Positions 1 to 9,978 of a stretch of 64,000 nt of DNA are shown here, piece after piece. The stretch lies in contig CAJNDS010002346.1 in NCBI GenBank assembly GCA_905221605.1, positions 715,740-779,739 on the forward strand. The letters are read 5' to 3'. The translations under genes and the position numbers were made by a program. The notes beneath the pieces are model-generated. The model made no database searches and was not told the origin of the DNA. It worked only from the letters and a program-made list of their open reading frames with translations. Position 1 is the stretch's first letter, and each line of letters opens with the position of its first letter. The DNA is from Symbiodinium natans. Taxonomy: Eukaryota; Sar; Dinophyceae; Suessiales; Symbiodiniaceae.

Positions 1-75
1 CCTGAATCCGAGGGGCTCAGGAGGCGCGTCAGCCGAATGAGGCGAAAAGATTTGATGCTCGAGATGCCAGCAAGG
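1..75 (-). CDS. Voltage-gated cation channel, exon with voltage sensor S4 (partial)
   Basis: Minus-strand reading gives SSIKSFRLIRLTRLLS with basic residues every third position (K, R, R, R), the hallmark of an S4 segment. An AG precedes the open stretch (exon starts near 70-75, AAG/GCAGCC). It joins in phase to the exon at 750-807. The gene continues beyond position 1, so S5, pore and S6 are not in view. Membrane protein; ion selectivity cannot be told. Confidence 0.72.
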
Positions 76-90
76 CTGCCTTGGGTTGGG

Positions 91-260
91 CGTTTAGGGT
101 TTAGGGTTTGGGTTTTGGGGTTTAGGGTTTGGGGTTTAGGGTTTGGGGTTTAGGGTTTGGGGTTTGGGGTTTGGGGTTTAGGGTTTGGGGTTTAGGGTTT
201 GGGGTTTAGGGTTTGGGGTTTAGGGTTTGGGATTCAGGGTTTGGGGTTTTAGGCCTTAGG
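91..260. repeat. Telomere-like tract, TTTAGGG/TTTGGGG mixed
   Basis: Alternating GGGTTTAGGG and GGGTTTGGGG units. Confidence 0.95.
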
Positions 261-749
261 GTCCAGGACACTGACGAATGGGGTCGTGACTTAGGCGTAG
301 AGGGGGTTGAGGGGTATCTCTGGGATTTCGGTGTTATTTGTTTTTTTATTAATATATTTTATGTGTTGTTTTTTTTTTTTTTGGGGGGGGGGGGGGGTGT
401 ACGTGAATCAGGTGGCTTGGTTGTGGGGGTAGGGTAGGGTTTCTGGGTTTTTTGGGGTTGAGGGGCTTAGGGCGTGCGCAGGTCCACCCTGAGCCTGCAA
501 CGATTAGGGTTCAGGGTTTGGGGGTTTAGGGTTTAGGGTTTAGGGTTTGGGGTTTGGGGTTGGGGGTTTGGGGTTGGGGGTTTGGGGTTTAGGGTCGAAG
601 TGCTTGCTGGGGTTTAGCTTGGCTTGGGGATTTCTCTGCCACAGTCGTCTAGCCTGAGCTTTGGGGCCTTCAGGGTAGACCCTAAACCCTCAACCCTAAA
701 CCCTTACCCCTCATCTATTGAGACGTTGCAGGCGCTGTTGAAAGATAAG

Positions 750-807
750 CTGCCTCCGGTGTCCCCCGCAATCTCTACAGCACTCTCCCAGATCGAAATG
801 GCCTTGG
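750..807 (-). CDS. Voltage-gated channel, exon for S3 end and S3-S4 link
   Basis: Reads ISIWESAVEIAGDTGG on the minus strand, after a CCCGCAG acceptor. The end GGAG/GCAGCTT offers a GC donor; joined to CCAAG/GCAGCC at 75 it keeps frame, and both junctions share GCAGC. The plus strand is also open here, so the strand call rests on fit to the S3-S4 order. Confidence 0.55.
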
Positions 808-1225
808 CTGCGGGAGGAGTCCAACGAAGCATTTGGGGGTTTAGGGTTTAGGGTTTAGGCGTTAGGGTTTAGGTTTAGGGTTTAGGGTACCCTAAACTCT
901 AAACCCCAAGCCCTAAGCACTGAACCCTAAACCCGAAGCCCTAAGCCATAAACCCCAACCCTCAGAGCCAAGGGGTGATCCATTTTGCGCTGGCCGCTCT
1001 ACTTGAATAGTTCCGGCTTCTCTTCTGATTAGGATTGCTGGTACTAAGCATTACTTGATACCACTCCAGACTATTGTAAGTTGTAAACCCTAAACCCTAA
1101 ACCCTAAACCTAAACCCTGAACCCTAAAGCCTAAACCCTAAACCCTAAACCGCGGCGGGGTGGGGGAGGGGCCCGGCTCGGTTGGGCGTGGACTTGGCCA
1201 TGTTTCAAGGTTGACGAAAGTTTCT

Positions 1226-1456
1226 TCAGTCGTGCGACTGAGCGCCGACACCCTTCACCCCAGGGCCATACTCCCTCAAGCGGCACAAAGGGTTCAGGAT
1301 CTTGACTTGTTGGCTTGGATTCAGACATGCTTTCGTGCCGAACAAAAACCTGCGAGACTCGTGGTACCAGTGCATGTGCCCAATGCCGAGCACTCCCGGC
1401 TGATTGATTGCGATTCGTGGGACGAAGTTGATTGCGTGAGTGCCCGGTATGAATTC
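1226..1456 (-). CDS. Open stretch of 77 codons, unidentified; both strands open
   Basis: Minus frame contains GVLGIGHMHWYHESRRFLFG and ends at a TGA (1226-1228). The plus strand is also open over the same DNA (SADTLHPRAILPQAAQRVQD). Neither was recognised. It lies inside what should be a channel intron, so it may be an unrelated nested gene or a chance open region in GC-rich DNA. Confidence 0.3.
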   Translation of the reverse strand, partial: EFIPGTHAINFVPRIAINQPGVLGIGHMHWYHESRRFLFGTKACLNPSQQVKILNPLCRLREYGPGVKGVGAQSHD

Positions 1457-1865
1457 TTAGGGTTCAGGGTTCTAGGAGGTAGGAGTGCACGGGAGCGAAG
1501 TGAGACAAGAGCTGTTGGAGGTAGCCTCCCCCTCTCCCCAAATTTTCGGTAGGGGGTTGAAGGATCCGGGCCAGGGATTCCAGAGAGGTTTATCTTCAGC
1601 ACGCAACCTTCCACGCCGTCCTTCTTCTGTGAAGTTTCTTGGCGTCTTGGACCCATGACTCTCACGCATCTCGAGATTCACAACCAGCGACTCTAGGAAC
1701 GTGTCAGGGTCCAGGGTTGTTTAGGGTTTAGGGTTTAGGGTTCAAGGTTTAGGGTTTAGGATTTAGGGCTAGGGCTTAGGGATTAGGGCTCTAGATGCTT
1801 TAAAGTTGAGGGTTGTGGGACATGCGTTGCATGGGGTGATCACCCCTTGCGCACCGCAAGCACCA

Positions 1866-1941
1866 AAACCCCAAACCCCAAACCCTAACCCTAATTAAAC
1901 CCTAAACCCTAAACCCTAAACCCTAAACCCTAAACCCTAAC
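1866..1941. repeat. CCCTAAA tract
   Basis: About 10 units, opposite orientation to 2050-2214. Confidence 0.95.
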
Positions 1942-1966
1942 AGGCCCTTGACCCCTAAAGAGTCCA

Positions 1967-2016
1967 GGCCACCACGATGAACGTGTCCAACCACATCCAC
2001 CCACAGCCTTCCGAGC
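1967..2016 (-). CDS. Voltage-gated channel, exon with S3
   Basis: SEGCGWMWLDTFIVVA has the W-x-W-x-D-x-F-I-V pattern of an S3 helix. It directly follows an inverted-repeat element ending ...CTACCAAG, which supplies the upstream intron. The exact end is uncertain. Confidence 0.7.
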
Positions 2017-2253
2017 CTTGGTAGCCCAGTAACCATGTGTCAACATTTGGTTTAGGGTTTAGGGTTTAGGGTTTAGGGCTTAGGGTTTAGGGTTTAGGGT
2101 TTAGGGTTTAGGGTTTAGGGTTTAGGGTTTAGGGTTTAGGGTTTAGGGTTTAGGGTTTAGGGTTTAGGGTTTAGGGTTTAGGGTTTAGGGTTTAGGGTTT
2201 AGGGTTTAGGGTTTAACCCAAAAAAAGGGGGAAACAGGGTACCACTGGGCTAC
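2017..2253. mobile_element. Family A inverted-repeat element forming a channel intron
   Basis: Arms TTGGTAGCCCAGTAACC (left) and GGTACCACTGGGCTACC (right) enclose about 165 bp of nearly pure TTTAGGG. CTCG (minus strand) stands on both sides, a likely 4-bp target duplication. Without element and one CTCG, the channel reading continues in frame from S2 to S3 (C-T-S-E-G-C-G-W). Confidence 0.72.
2050..2214. repeat. TTTAGGG array inside a family A element
   Basis: About 23 units, one TTAGGGC variant. Confidence 0.95.
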
Positions 2254-2351
2254 CTCGAGGTGCAGAAGGCGCCAAAGCCTCGGCCAGCGATGCGCAGGCA
2301 GAGCTCCAGGGCGAACAGCGCTGTGTAGCCCACTTGGACGGCCAAGAGCTC
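2254..2351 (-). CDS. Voltage-gated channel, exon with S2
   Basis: YTALFALELCLRIAGRGF matches the S2 pattern (Phe-x-x-Glu-x-x-x-Arg/Lys-Ile). The exon starts after CTACTCAG and ends at CTCGAG/GTAG, where GTAG is the arm of an inverted-repeat element. The reading is hydrophobic with the acidic and basic residues placed as in this family. Confidence 0.75.
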
Positions 2352-2359
2352 CTGAGTAG

Positions 2360-3660
2360 CGGTTTAGGGTTTGGGGTTTAGGGTTTCGGGTTTATGGTTT
2401 AGGGTTTAGGGTTTAAGGTTAGGGGTTTAGGGTTAAGGGTTATGGGTTTAGGGGTTAGGGTATAGGGTTTGTAGGGTTTAGGTGAGCTCCTGGGTAGTTC
2501 TCTACAATTAGGGCCCCTTTTTGGGGATCCCTTGTTAAAGGGTGCCGCCTTGTAATGGTACCCCGGCGACCCCAGTTTAGGAATCTACCCTCCTGAGTGC
2601 TGTGACTTAACCTCAGCTTCTAGCAGTCTAGGGCTTCGTGGGTGGGCTTTGGGATCTAGGGTTGTGGCTGAGGATTAGGGGTTAGGGTGTAGGGTTTAGG
2701 GTTTAGGGTTTAGGGTAGGACATAGGGTGGAGGGCTTTCGGGAACCCTGGCGCGCAATGAGCAGAGAAGGGGGTCCTAACCCGAGGCACCTCTCTCCATG
2801 CTAAGGAAACATACTTCTGGAAAGCCAAGGTTCTGGGGTTTGAGGACTTAGAGTTTAGGGTTTAGCCCTAAACCCTAAACCCTAAAATACGGGGGTTCCC
2901 ACGTGTTGCGTTCATACTACCTCCCGTGATAAGGGCTGGGCCGTCTTACAGAAAGACATTCGAGTTGCCACAACCAGTACGTGTAATCCTAAACCCTAAA
3001 CCCTAAACCCTAAACCCTTAACCCTTAAACCCTGAACCCTTCAGGGGCTCAAGACTGCTTGACTGCTTGATACCAAACAGAAGCGGTCGAGCTAGTGGAT
3101 TCGAAATTAGGGTTTAGGGTTTAGGGTTTAGGGTTTAGGATTTAGGGTTTAGGGTTTAGAGTTTGGGGTCCGTTTATAAGGGAAACCTACTCTTTGCGGG
3201 TCTATTCTAGGGGTCCCCGACTCTCGTAAACCGCAAATCCCAAACGCCGCCGTTTGGTGGAAAAGCGATGAGGCACGCGGGCCCTTTGTTACAAGTTCCC
3301 CTAAACGCTAAACTCTAACACTAAACCCTAGCCCAAAAACCTCAGGGGCTCGCAGCACGGACCTGTAGACAAGTACCTCCTATTGCTCGGCTTCCTTAGA
3401 ACAAGTCATCCGAAAAAGTTCCCTGATCTACACAACAAGGGCTCCTAAACCCTAAACCCTAAACCTTAAGCCCGAAGCCCTAAACCCTAAACCCTAAACC
3501 CTAAACCCGAAACCCTAAACCCTAAACCCCCGACACAAGCACCCCAAATGCCACTCTCAAGGCCGGGGCTCCGTCGGCCGGCCCACATTAGTCGAGGTCC
3601 TGGGGCGGAGGAGGTTTAGGGTTTAGGGTTTCGGGTTTAGGGTTTAGGGTTTAGGGTTTA
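2360..3660. other. Repeat-rich stretch without a recognised gene
   Basis: Short TTTAGGG/CCCTAAA tracts in both orientations with 60-130-bp unique islands (2485-2660, 2715-2830, 2888-2985, 3170-3300, 3340-3445). None gave a convincing protein; it is probably the S1-S2 channel intron. Confidence 0.6.
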
Positions 3661-3662
3661 GG

Positions 3663-3752
3663 GCTTAGACTTCAAGGCATCCAAGACGCAGGCTGGTCTC
3701 GACATCCACCCCTAGCATCACCGCGTTGGTGATGACGACAAAGGCGAAGAAC
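3663..3752 (-). CDS. Voltage-gated channel, exon with S1
   Basis: FFAFVVITNAVMLGVDVE is a typical S1 helix with the N-A-x-x-x-G-V motif seen in protist cation channels. It begins after CGGCTGAG (AG acceptor). It joins sensibly to the HPGFEM exon near 6.25 kb. The 3' end was not fixed. Confidence 0.75.
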
Positions 3753-4380
3753 CTCAGCCGGGTGTCAGGGCTCCAGGTTCTAAGGTCGAGGGATGACCCT
3801 AAACCCTAAACCCTAAACCCTAAACCCTAAACCCTAAACCCCAAACCCTAACTCCAACTCTAAGCCCTAAATTCTGTGGACCCTATAGACCCTAAACCCT
3901 AAACGGTCGGAGCCACCGAGGATTATCTATTGGACCCGGAGAGCGAGCCACAAACCTCAGGCATTGGGGGTCGAGGGCGGCTCAAGGGAGTTTGGGGTGG
4001 ATCGCACTCCGCAGGCCTCAGGGTGTTGGGTTTAGGGTTTAGGGTTTAGGGTTCAGGGTTTAGGGTTTAAGGTTTAGGGTTTAGGGTTTGGGGTTTGGGG
4101 TTTGGGGTTTGGGGTTTTGGGTTTGGGATTCGCAGGACCCACTGCATTCCTCAGGTCAAAGTTTTCACGCGGGGGCCAAGGGCACCCCTAGCCGCGACTC
4201 ACGAGGGTTGGGGGTTTCAGAGTTTAGGGTTTCTGGCTAGGGTTTAGGGTTTAGGGTCTAGAGGGTCACTGTCTAGCATTCATTCTCAGTAGGAGGTTCC
4301 AGGCCCAGAAACAAACCCACCCGCCCCAAGAATCCCATAACATTAAGAAAATAAAAGGTTTCCATCCTACCGGGAATCGC

Positions 4381-4500
4381 CCGAACATTGGGGTCAGATT
4401 GGCCGAAATCGCCCGAACATTGGGGTCAGATTGGTCGAAATCGCCCGAACATTGTGGGCACCAATGTTCGTGGCTTTTCGACCTGGCCGAAAAGTCACGA
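4381..4500. repeat. 32-bp tandem repeat, left block
   Basis: About three units of CGCCCGAACATTGGGGTCAG..., ending in a hairpin CGAACATTGTGGGCACCAAT. Confidence 0.8.
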
Positions 4501-4504
4501 ATCA

Positions 4505-5335
4505 TAAGAACACATGAGGTAAAACAATGATCAGGCTCGTCTTTGGATTAGCGGAAAAATCTAGAATTCCAAAGCGTTCCATGGAAAACTGAAGGAAACC
4601 TGAGAAAGCTAGGCAAAGCTAGGAGAAGCTAAGTTAAGCTAAGATAAGCTACGAATTTCCTGGGGTGAAGTATGCCTTTGAAGGGCCTGTACAGAAGATG
4701 TCAACAGGAAACTACAGCTTGCCTTTTCCATCAAAGTTAATCTGAAGTTGCAGCTGTCAGCGCCTGAGGTTTGGGTGTTACTTATAGGTATCGGCCTTAA
4801 AATCTACGCATTCATACAATACTGATTTCTGGCAATCAGAAGTGGACTTTGGTTTTTTTTGCTAGCCATCGAGGTGCTACGACATTCCTGCCTTCAGACC
4901 CCGGCTCGCTAAATCTTTCCTGGAATCGGGCCCCGATCTGCTACGAAAGGCTAGAGAAGGCTAGGCAAGGCTAGCAAAAGCTAGCAAAAGCTAGCAAAAG
5001 CTGGAAAAAGCTAGAAAAAACTAGAGAAAGCTAGAAAAAGCTAGAAAAAGCTAAGTTTTACCCGGTTTTCGGGCAAGCCCCCGGGGCCCCCAGCTAATCG
5101 TAAACAACTCTCGCCAATGTTTCCAAGAGCTTTGGCGGCGATAGATTTCCAAATCCCTCATCCCTACAGTCTACGCCCGACAACCCTTCAGCTTTCCAAA
5201 TCAAAAGGTTTGAGAGATGGATTCCAGCAGAATATCACAGAAAATCAGGGTTTCAGCGAAGGAACTATCTAGCTCCCTTACTCGTGTTCCGAAGACCAAA
5301 GAGGCACCTCATCAATGTTTTACCTCATGCGCCTC
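4505..5335. mobile_element. Inverted-repeat element inside the 32-bp array
   Basis: Left CATGAGGTAAAACAATGATC... and right (complement) CATGAGGTAAAACATTGATG... are about 40-bp imperfect inverted repeats facing outward from an 830-bp body with AAGCTAGAAA-type short repeats (4605-4655, 4945-5055). No transposase frame seen, so a MITE-like element. Confidence 0.55.
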
Positions 5336-5340
5336 TTAGA

Positions 5341-5670
5341 ACGAACACTGGGGTCAGATTGTCGGAATCGCCCGAACATTGGGGTCAGATTGGCCGAAAT
5401 CGCCCGAACATTGGGGTCAGATTGGTCGAAATCGCCCGAACAATGGGGTCAGATTGGTCGGAATCGCCCGAACATTGGGGTCAGATTGGTCGAAATCGCC
5501 CGAACATTGGGGTCAGATTGGTCGAAATCGCCCGAACATTGGGGGCCCCAATGTTCGTGGCTTTTCGGCCTCGTCGAAATCGCCCGAACATTGGGATCAG
5601 ATTGGTCGGAATCGCCCGAACGTTGGGGTCAGACTGGGCGAAATCGCCCGAACATTGGGGGGCAGATGGG
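5341..5670. repeat. 32-bp tandem repeat, right block
   Basis: About ten units of the 32-bp repeat. Because 32 is not a multiple of 3, all plus frames stay open and translate to the same repeating peptide; this explains long open frames that are not genes. Confidence 0.85.
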
Positions 5671-6224
5671 TTGAAAAGTCCCGAAGGTTTAAATATATAT
5701 GATAGAGAGGGTTTAGGGTTTAGGGTTTAGGGTTTTGGGTTTAGGGTCTAGGGTCTAGGGTTTAGGGCTTAGGGTTTAGGGTTTAGGGTTTTGGGTTTGG
5801 GATTTAGGGTTTAGGGCTAGGGTTTCAGGGTTTCGGGGTTTCAGGGTTTCAGGGTTTAGAGTCTAGGGTTTAGGGATTAAGGCTTAGGGTTTAGCGTTTG
5901 GTTAAGGTATATCCGTTACGGTTTAGGGCTTACGGCATTGGGCATTCAAAAGAATAGGCCCTTTCGGGGGCTGTATGAGTGTGCGCTTTCTCTTGTGTAG
6001 GACATGAGAGTAACTTTGAACTGCCCGTGGAACGTTGCGAGGGTTCAGGCAGTCGGTGTTTAGGGCTCAGGGTTCAGTTAGAGCTTCACCCTCAACCCCG
6101 AACTCTTCACCTTAAACCCTACACTCCCTAAACCCCAAATCCTAAACCCGAAACCCTAAACCATGACACCCCCTGAACCCGAAACCCTGAAGGGTTGAAC
6201 CCTAAACCCTCTGAGCGCCAGGAA

Positions 6225-6275
6225 ACATCTCGAAGCCCGGATGGGCCACCAGCTCCTCAACCCAGTGACAGCATC
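6225..6275 (-). CDS. Voltage-gated channel, exon just before S1
   Basis: HWVEELVAHPGFEMF resembles the segment before S1 in protist channels (H-P-x-F-E-x-F leading into the helix). The join to the 3752 exon is separated by a 2.5-kb intron holding an inverted-repeat element and a 32-bp tandem array. Confidence 0.55.
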
Positions 6276-6547
6276 CTCGTCCTTTTCGGTCCTGGGGCGG
6301 CTTTTAGGTGTTTTTGAAGCCCTGGTAGGGTTTAGGGTTTAGGGATATTAGGGTTTAGGGTTATTGGGGTTTAGGGTTATTGGGCTATCAGGGCATAGGG
6401 TTTAGGGGTTTTTAGGGTTTAGGGGATTCGGTTAAGGGCCCTACTGTAGGACTTGGTGGGAGGGAGAGGGGGTGTTGGATTCCTCCCACAAAAAACAGCC
6501 CTGCCTTAAACCGTTAAACCCTAAGTGCCGTTCCAATCCGAACCCTA

Positions 6548-6583
6548 CATGCGCGGCTCGATCAGCTTGCAGCTGTAGAGTCT
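6548..6583 (-). CDS. Short exon-like island
   Basis: RLYSCKLIEPRM, then a TAG. Possibly cytoplasmic N-terminal part of the channel; very short, so weak. Confidence 0.25.
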
Positions 6584-6589
6584 TAGGGT

Positions 6590-6705
6590 TTCTAGGGTTT
6601 AGGGTTTAGGGTTTAGGGTTTAGGGTTTGGGGTTTGGGGTTTAGGGTTTAGGGTTTAGGGTTTAGGGTTTAGGGTTTAGGGTTTAGGGTTTAGGGTTTAG
6701 GGGAT
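6590..6705. repeat. TTTAGGG tract
   Basis: Mostly perfect units. Confidence 0.95.
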
Positions 6706-6899
6706 TCAGGGTTTCGGGCCCGGGTCAGAAAAATGGCCCAAAAAGGAAGCGAGAATCCTAGAACCGCAGCGCGCAACCCGGCCCCCAAGACACCCCTAAA
6801 CCCTGAATCCTAAACCCTAAACCCTAAACCTTAAACCCTAAACCCTAACCCTAAACCCTAAACCCTAAACTTAAACCCTAAACCCTAAGCCCTAAAGCA

Positions 6900-6995
6900 C
6901 CTGGGGACTCTTCGCTTTCCGCGAGAAGCGCCGTCCTCGGCGGAGGCATAGTAGCGCTGTTGTTTACGATATGGCTCGTACAGCACCCTACCGCG
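6900..6995 (-). CDS. Exon-like island, possible channel N-terminus
   Basis: Reads GRVLYEPYRKQQRYYASAED then a basic stretch. Hydrophilic, consistent with a cytoplasmic region. A second minus frame is also open. Confidence 0.4.
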
Positions 6996-7029
6996 CCGAG
7001 CTGATGCTGGAGGGTATTGGGGCTTAGAG

Positions 7030-7560
7030 GTTTAGGGTTTAGGGTTTAGGGTTTAGGGTTTTGATGGTTTGCAGAACATTCCCCGTGGCGGCCAAAGGCA
7101 AAAAGCATGTCGTTCGGCGCTTGGGCTCAGAAAAAACCTAACCCTAAGAAAAGGGAGTTCGGGCCTACTCTGGGTCCTAGTAAACCTCTTTGCTTGCCAA
7201 CCGACCATTCAGGAAATGTATAAGATTTAGAGCCGTTTCACGTTACAGAACAAGAGTTGTAACGATATTCAAATATATACTTGGTTGCTGCTTAACCCCC
7301 CAATAAAATTTAAAGTTTATGAAATTAGAGGAACCCTAAACTTATACATTGATAAAGTTGTAGTAAAGCCCCACCTAGTATACACATGTCTGGGGTTTAT
7401 GCTGCTATAGTTTCTCGCCGGGAAGTTCCACCCACCGGCCAAACTTTCAGTCAAAACTCTATGGAGCCCGAGCCCTGTATCCCTTCAACATACGAAACCC
7501 GAAACCCTAAACCCTAAACCTGCACTCTAAAACCTAAACCCGAAAACCTCGACCCTACAA
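7030..7560. other. AT-richer stretch, nothing recognised
   Basis: 7100-7480 is comparatively AT-rich, free of telomere-type units and without an open frame of note. Confidence 0.6.
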
Positions 7561-7582
7561 GGACTCTCGAAACCCCAACTGC

Positions 7583-7685
7583 TCTACCAGTAGCACGCTG
7601 CGTCAAGGGTCGGACGGTGTAGCTGTTCATCATTTGGGCGGTGTCCTTTCGCTGCCGGTCATCTTCCTCTGCGGCGCGGTGGGTT
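7583..7685 (-). CDS. Exon-like island
   Basis: Minus frame HRAAEEDDRQRKDTAQMMNS then YTVRPLTQRATGRAVG; charged, no membrane segment. Flanked by degenerate telomere-like DNA. Confidence 0.42.
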
Positions 7686-7906
7686 TTGGGGTTTGCGGCT
7701 TTAAGGTTTAGAGGGGATTTTGTAGGGTTTCATGGCTTTCCGGAAGGGGTTTGGGGTTTAGGACTTAGGTCTGGGGGTTTAGGGGTTTAGGCTTTAGTGC
7801 TGAGTTTAGGGTTTTGGGGTTTAGGGTTTGGGGTTTAGGGTTTAGGGTTTAGGGATTGGGGTTTAGGGTTTAGGGTTTAGGGTTTAGGGTTTCAGGGCTT
7901 GCGGTG

Positions 7907-7972
7907 TCAGAGCTCCGTGTACGTCGCCAGGAGCTGCGCGGCGACGGTCTTGTCTGTGCCTGGCTTCGCACC
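7907..7972 (-). CDS. Exon-like island (possible short helix)
   Basis: GAKPGTDKTVAAQLLATYTE on the minus strand, then TGA. TTTAGGG tracts on one side and CCCTAAA on the other. Confidence 0.4.
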   Translation of the reverse strand, partial: GAKPGTDKTVAAQLLATYTEL

Positions 7973-7974
7973 CC

Positions 7975-8115
7975 AAGCCCTAAACCCTAAACCCTAAACC
8001 CCTAAACCCCTAAACCCCTTAACCCCTAAACCCCTAAACTCCTAAACCCCTAAACCCTAAACCCTAAACCCTAAACCCTAAACCCTAAACCCTAAACCCT
8101 AAACCCTAAACCCAA
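7975..8115. repeat. CCCTAAA tract with 8-bp CCCCTAAA units
   Basis: Switches from 7-bp to 8-bp and back to 7-bp units, followed by poly-C. Confidence 0.95.
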
Positions 8116-8496
8116 CCCCCCCCCCCCCCCAAACCACCATCACCTGCGACCCACACTGGAGGCCCCAACCCTGGCACCTCTGACTCCCTAGCAAGAAAGC
8201 CCTTAGCCCGAAACCTTGAAACTAAGAAGACGCGCGAAACATCTAAACCCTAAACCCGAATTAATCCCTAAACCCTAAGCTGACACTCCTAAACAACGGC
8301 CCTTACAAGATCCCCCTCAGGGCCGCTCCCTAACATTCCCACGGTGCTACCTGGCAGCAGCGTTTACAGTTTACGGCTTAGCCCACGCGATCAACACCCT
8401 ACATCCTAAACCCTAAACCCTAAACCCTACACCCTAACCCCTAAATCCTAAACCCTAAATCCTAAACCCTCAACCCTAAGCTTCCCCAAAAAAATA

Positions 8497-8568
8497 TCCG
8501 GGTGTGGCTCCCGGGGCAACCTCGCAGCGAACATTCTTAACGCTCAGCCCCAAGCAGACACACCCTTC
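8497..8568 (-). CDS. Exon-like island
   Basis: Minus frame RQEGCVCLGLSVKNVRCEVA, then PGATPGY. Not recognised. Confidence 0.3.
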
Positions 8569-8725
8569 TTGCCTTGAATAGGGTTTAAGGTTTAGGGTTT
8601 AGGGTTTAGGGTTTAGGGTTTAGGGTTTAGGGTTTAGGGTTTAGGGTATTGGTTTTAGGGTTTGGAGCTGAGGGTTCAACGGATTTGGGCCCCGAAACCC
8701 TAAACCGAATACCCCGAAACCGAGA

Positions 8726-8825
8726 AGGTCTTGGTAGCCCAGTAACCAGAGCATTTGCTATAGGGGGAGACTTTGACAAGGCACTAAGGGCAAAAGGTAC
8801 CACTGGGCTACGGCTACCAAGACCT
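8726..8825. mobile_element. Family A inverted-repeat element
   Basis: AGGTCTTGGTAGCCCAGT at the left, CACTGGGCTACGGCTACCAA then GACCT at the right; the outer 14 bp are a perfect inverted repeat. Confidence 0.7.
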
Positions 8826-8899
8826 AAAACCAAGACCCTGAACCCTAAACCCTAAACCCTAAACCCTAAACCCTAACCCCTAACCCTAAACCCTATTCG

Positions 8900-8967
8900 A
8901 AACCCGCACACCTCGCGCCGCCATCGGCGGCAAGTCGATCCCGTCGTCCGAAGGGGACACATTTCCT
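8900..8967 (-). CDS. Exon-like island
   Basis: GNVSPSDDGIDLPPMAARGV; acidic N-terminal half. Other frames are open too. Confidence 0.35.
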
Positions 8968-9530
8968 AGGGCTTCTAGGGCTGTTAGGGCTTCTAGGGCT
9001 TTTAGGGCTTCTAGGGCTTTTAGGGCTTCTGGGCTTTTTGAGGGCTTCTATTTCGGGTTTTAGGGGCTTTAGGGGCTTTAGGAGTTTTAGGGGCTCCAGG
9101 GGTCTCAAGTGCTTCAGCGGTTTTAGGGGTTTTAAGGCTTCTAGGGCTTCTAGGGCTGCTAGGGTTTCTAATCTAGGGCTGCTAGGGCTTCTAATCTAGG
9201 GCTTCTAGGGCTTCTCGGGCTTCTCCATTAGAATTTCGGTTTTAGGTTTCGGGTTTAGAGTTTGGACTTCTAGGACGTTTAGGGTTTCGGGTTTTGGCTA
9301 CGGAAGCCTCAGACTGCCACCCTCCAACCCCGCGACATCCCCCAAGCAAATCTCGAAACTCCTGAAACTTGAAGCGCCCGCCCGAAACCACAAGGCCCAA
9401 AGCCCTCAACTCCTAAACCCTCCAACCCCAAAGCAAGCTTTGAATCTGAAACCCTGCAGCACAAACCCGAAGCCCCTAAATACCAAGCCCTAAACCCCCA
9501 CCTCTTCCGCTAAAAGGTATGCCTTGTTTT
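8968..9530. other. Low-complexity CTTCTAGGG-type DNA
   Basis: GGGCTTCTAGGGCTT repeats (8960-9230), a degenerate 9-bp relative of the telomere unit, then Pro-codon-like CCC-rich DNA. No gene seen. Confidence 0.6.
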
Positions 9531-9535
9531 ATGAT

Positions 9536-9683
9536 CTTAGGGTAGCTACATGGTCCCTGAAGAGGGAACCCCTTATACCCACCTTTAAAAAAAAACTTAC
9601 AAACCCCAAGGGCCCCACACTTCAAAACCCTTCAATAAAAGAAGGCAAGGGGCCATATTCAGGGAGCATGTAACTTCCTTTCG
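9536..9683. mobile_element. Family D inverted-repeat element
   Basis: CTTAGGGTAGCTACATGGTC ... CATATTCAGGGAGCATGTAA; internal CCCCTTATACCC. Confidence 0.6.
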
Positions 9684-9726
9684 AAAAACCTTAAACCCTA
9701 AACCCTAAACCCTAAACCATAAACAA

Positions 9727-9791
9727 GGGTGGCCGGCCACTACAGTAGCTGCCAGGGCTCTGCTGAAGCTGAACCTCGGCAGTCGGAACTC
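9727..9791 (-). CDS. Exon-like island
   Basis: VPTAEVQLQQSPGSYCSGRP on the minus strand, between an inverted-repeat element (9536-9683) and CCCTAAA repeats. Confidence 0.3.
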
Positions 9792-9898
9792 TCAAGCCCA
9801 AACCCTGAACCCTCTAAACCCCCCCCCCCCCAACAGCAAAGAACGTAAAAAAAAAAAAAAAACTCAACGCTAAACCCTAAACCCTAAACCCTAAACAG

Positions 9899-9978
9899 TA
9901 CGTTCTGGATGCTATGGGGCTTCCTATTTTCCGAGCGGGTTGATCAAACATCTGGCGCCTCGTCTGAGCCTGTTCAAC
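9899..9978 (-). CDS. Exon-like island
   Basis: EQAQTRRQMFDQPARKIGSP; hydrophilic. A second minus frame (SLDEARSASCELNRLRRGAR) is also open. Confidence 0.35.

Noticed and set aside
3040-3060. GGCTCAAG matches elsewhere (3045, 3980, 34848) as spliced-leader relics
   Set aside because: Only eight bases match and upstream bases do not; chance is enough.
5284-5730. Three overlapping repetitive plus-strand frames
   Set aside because: A 32-bp repeat without stop codons stays open in every frame; no independent coding sign.
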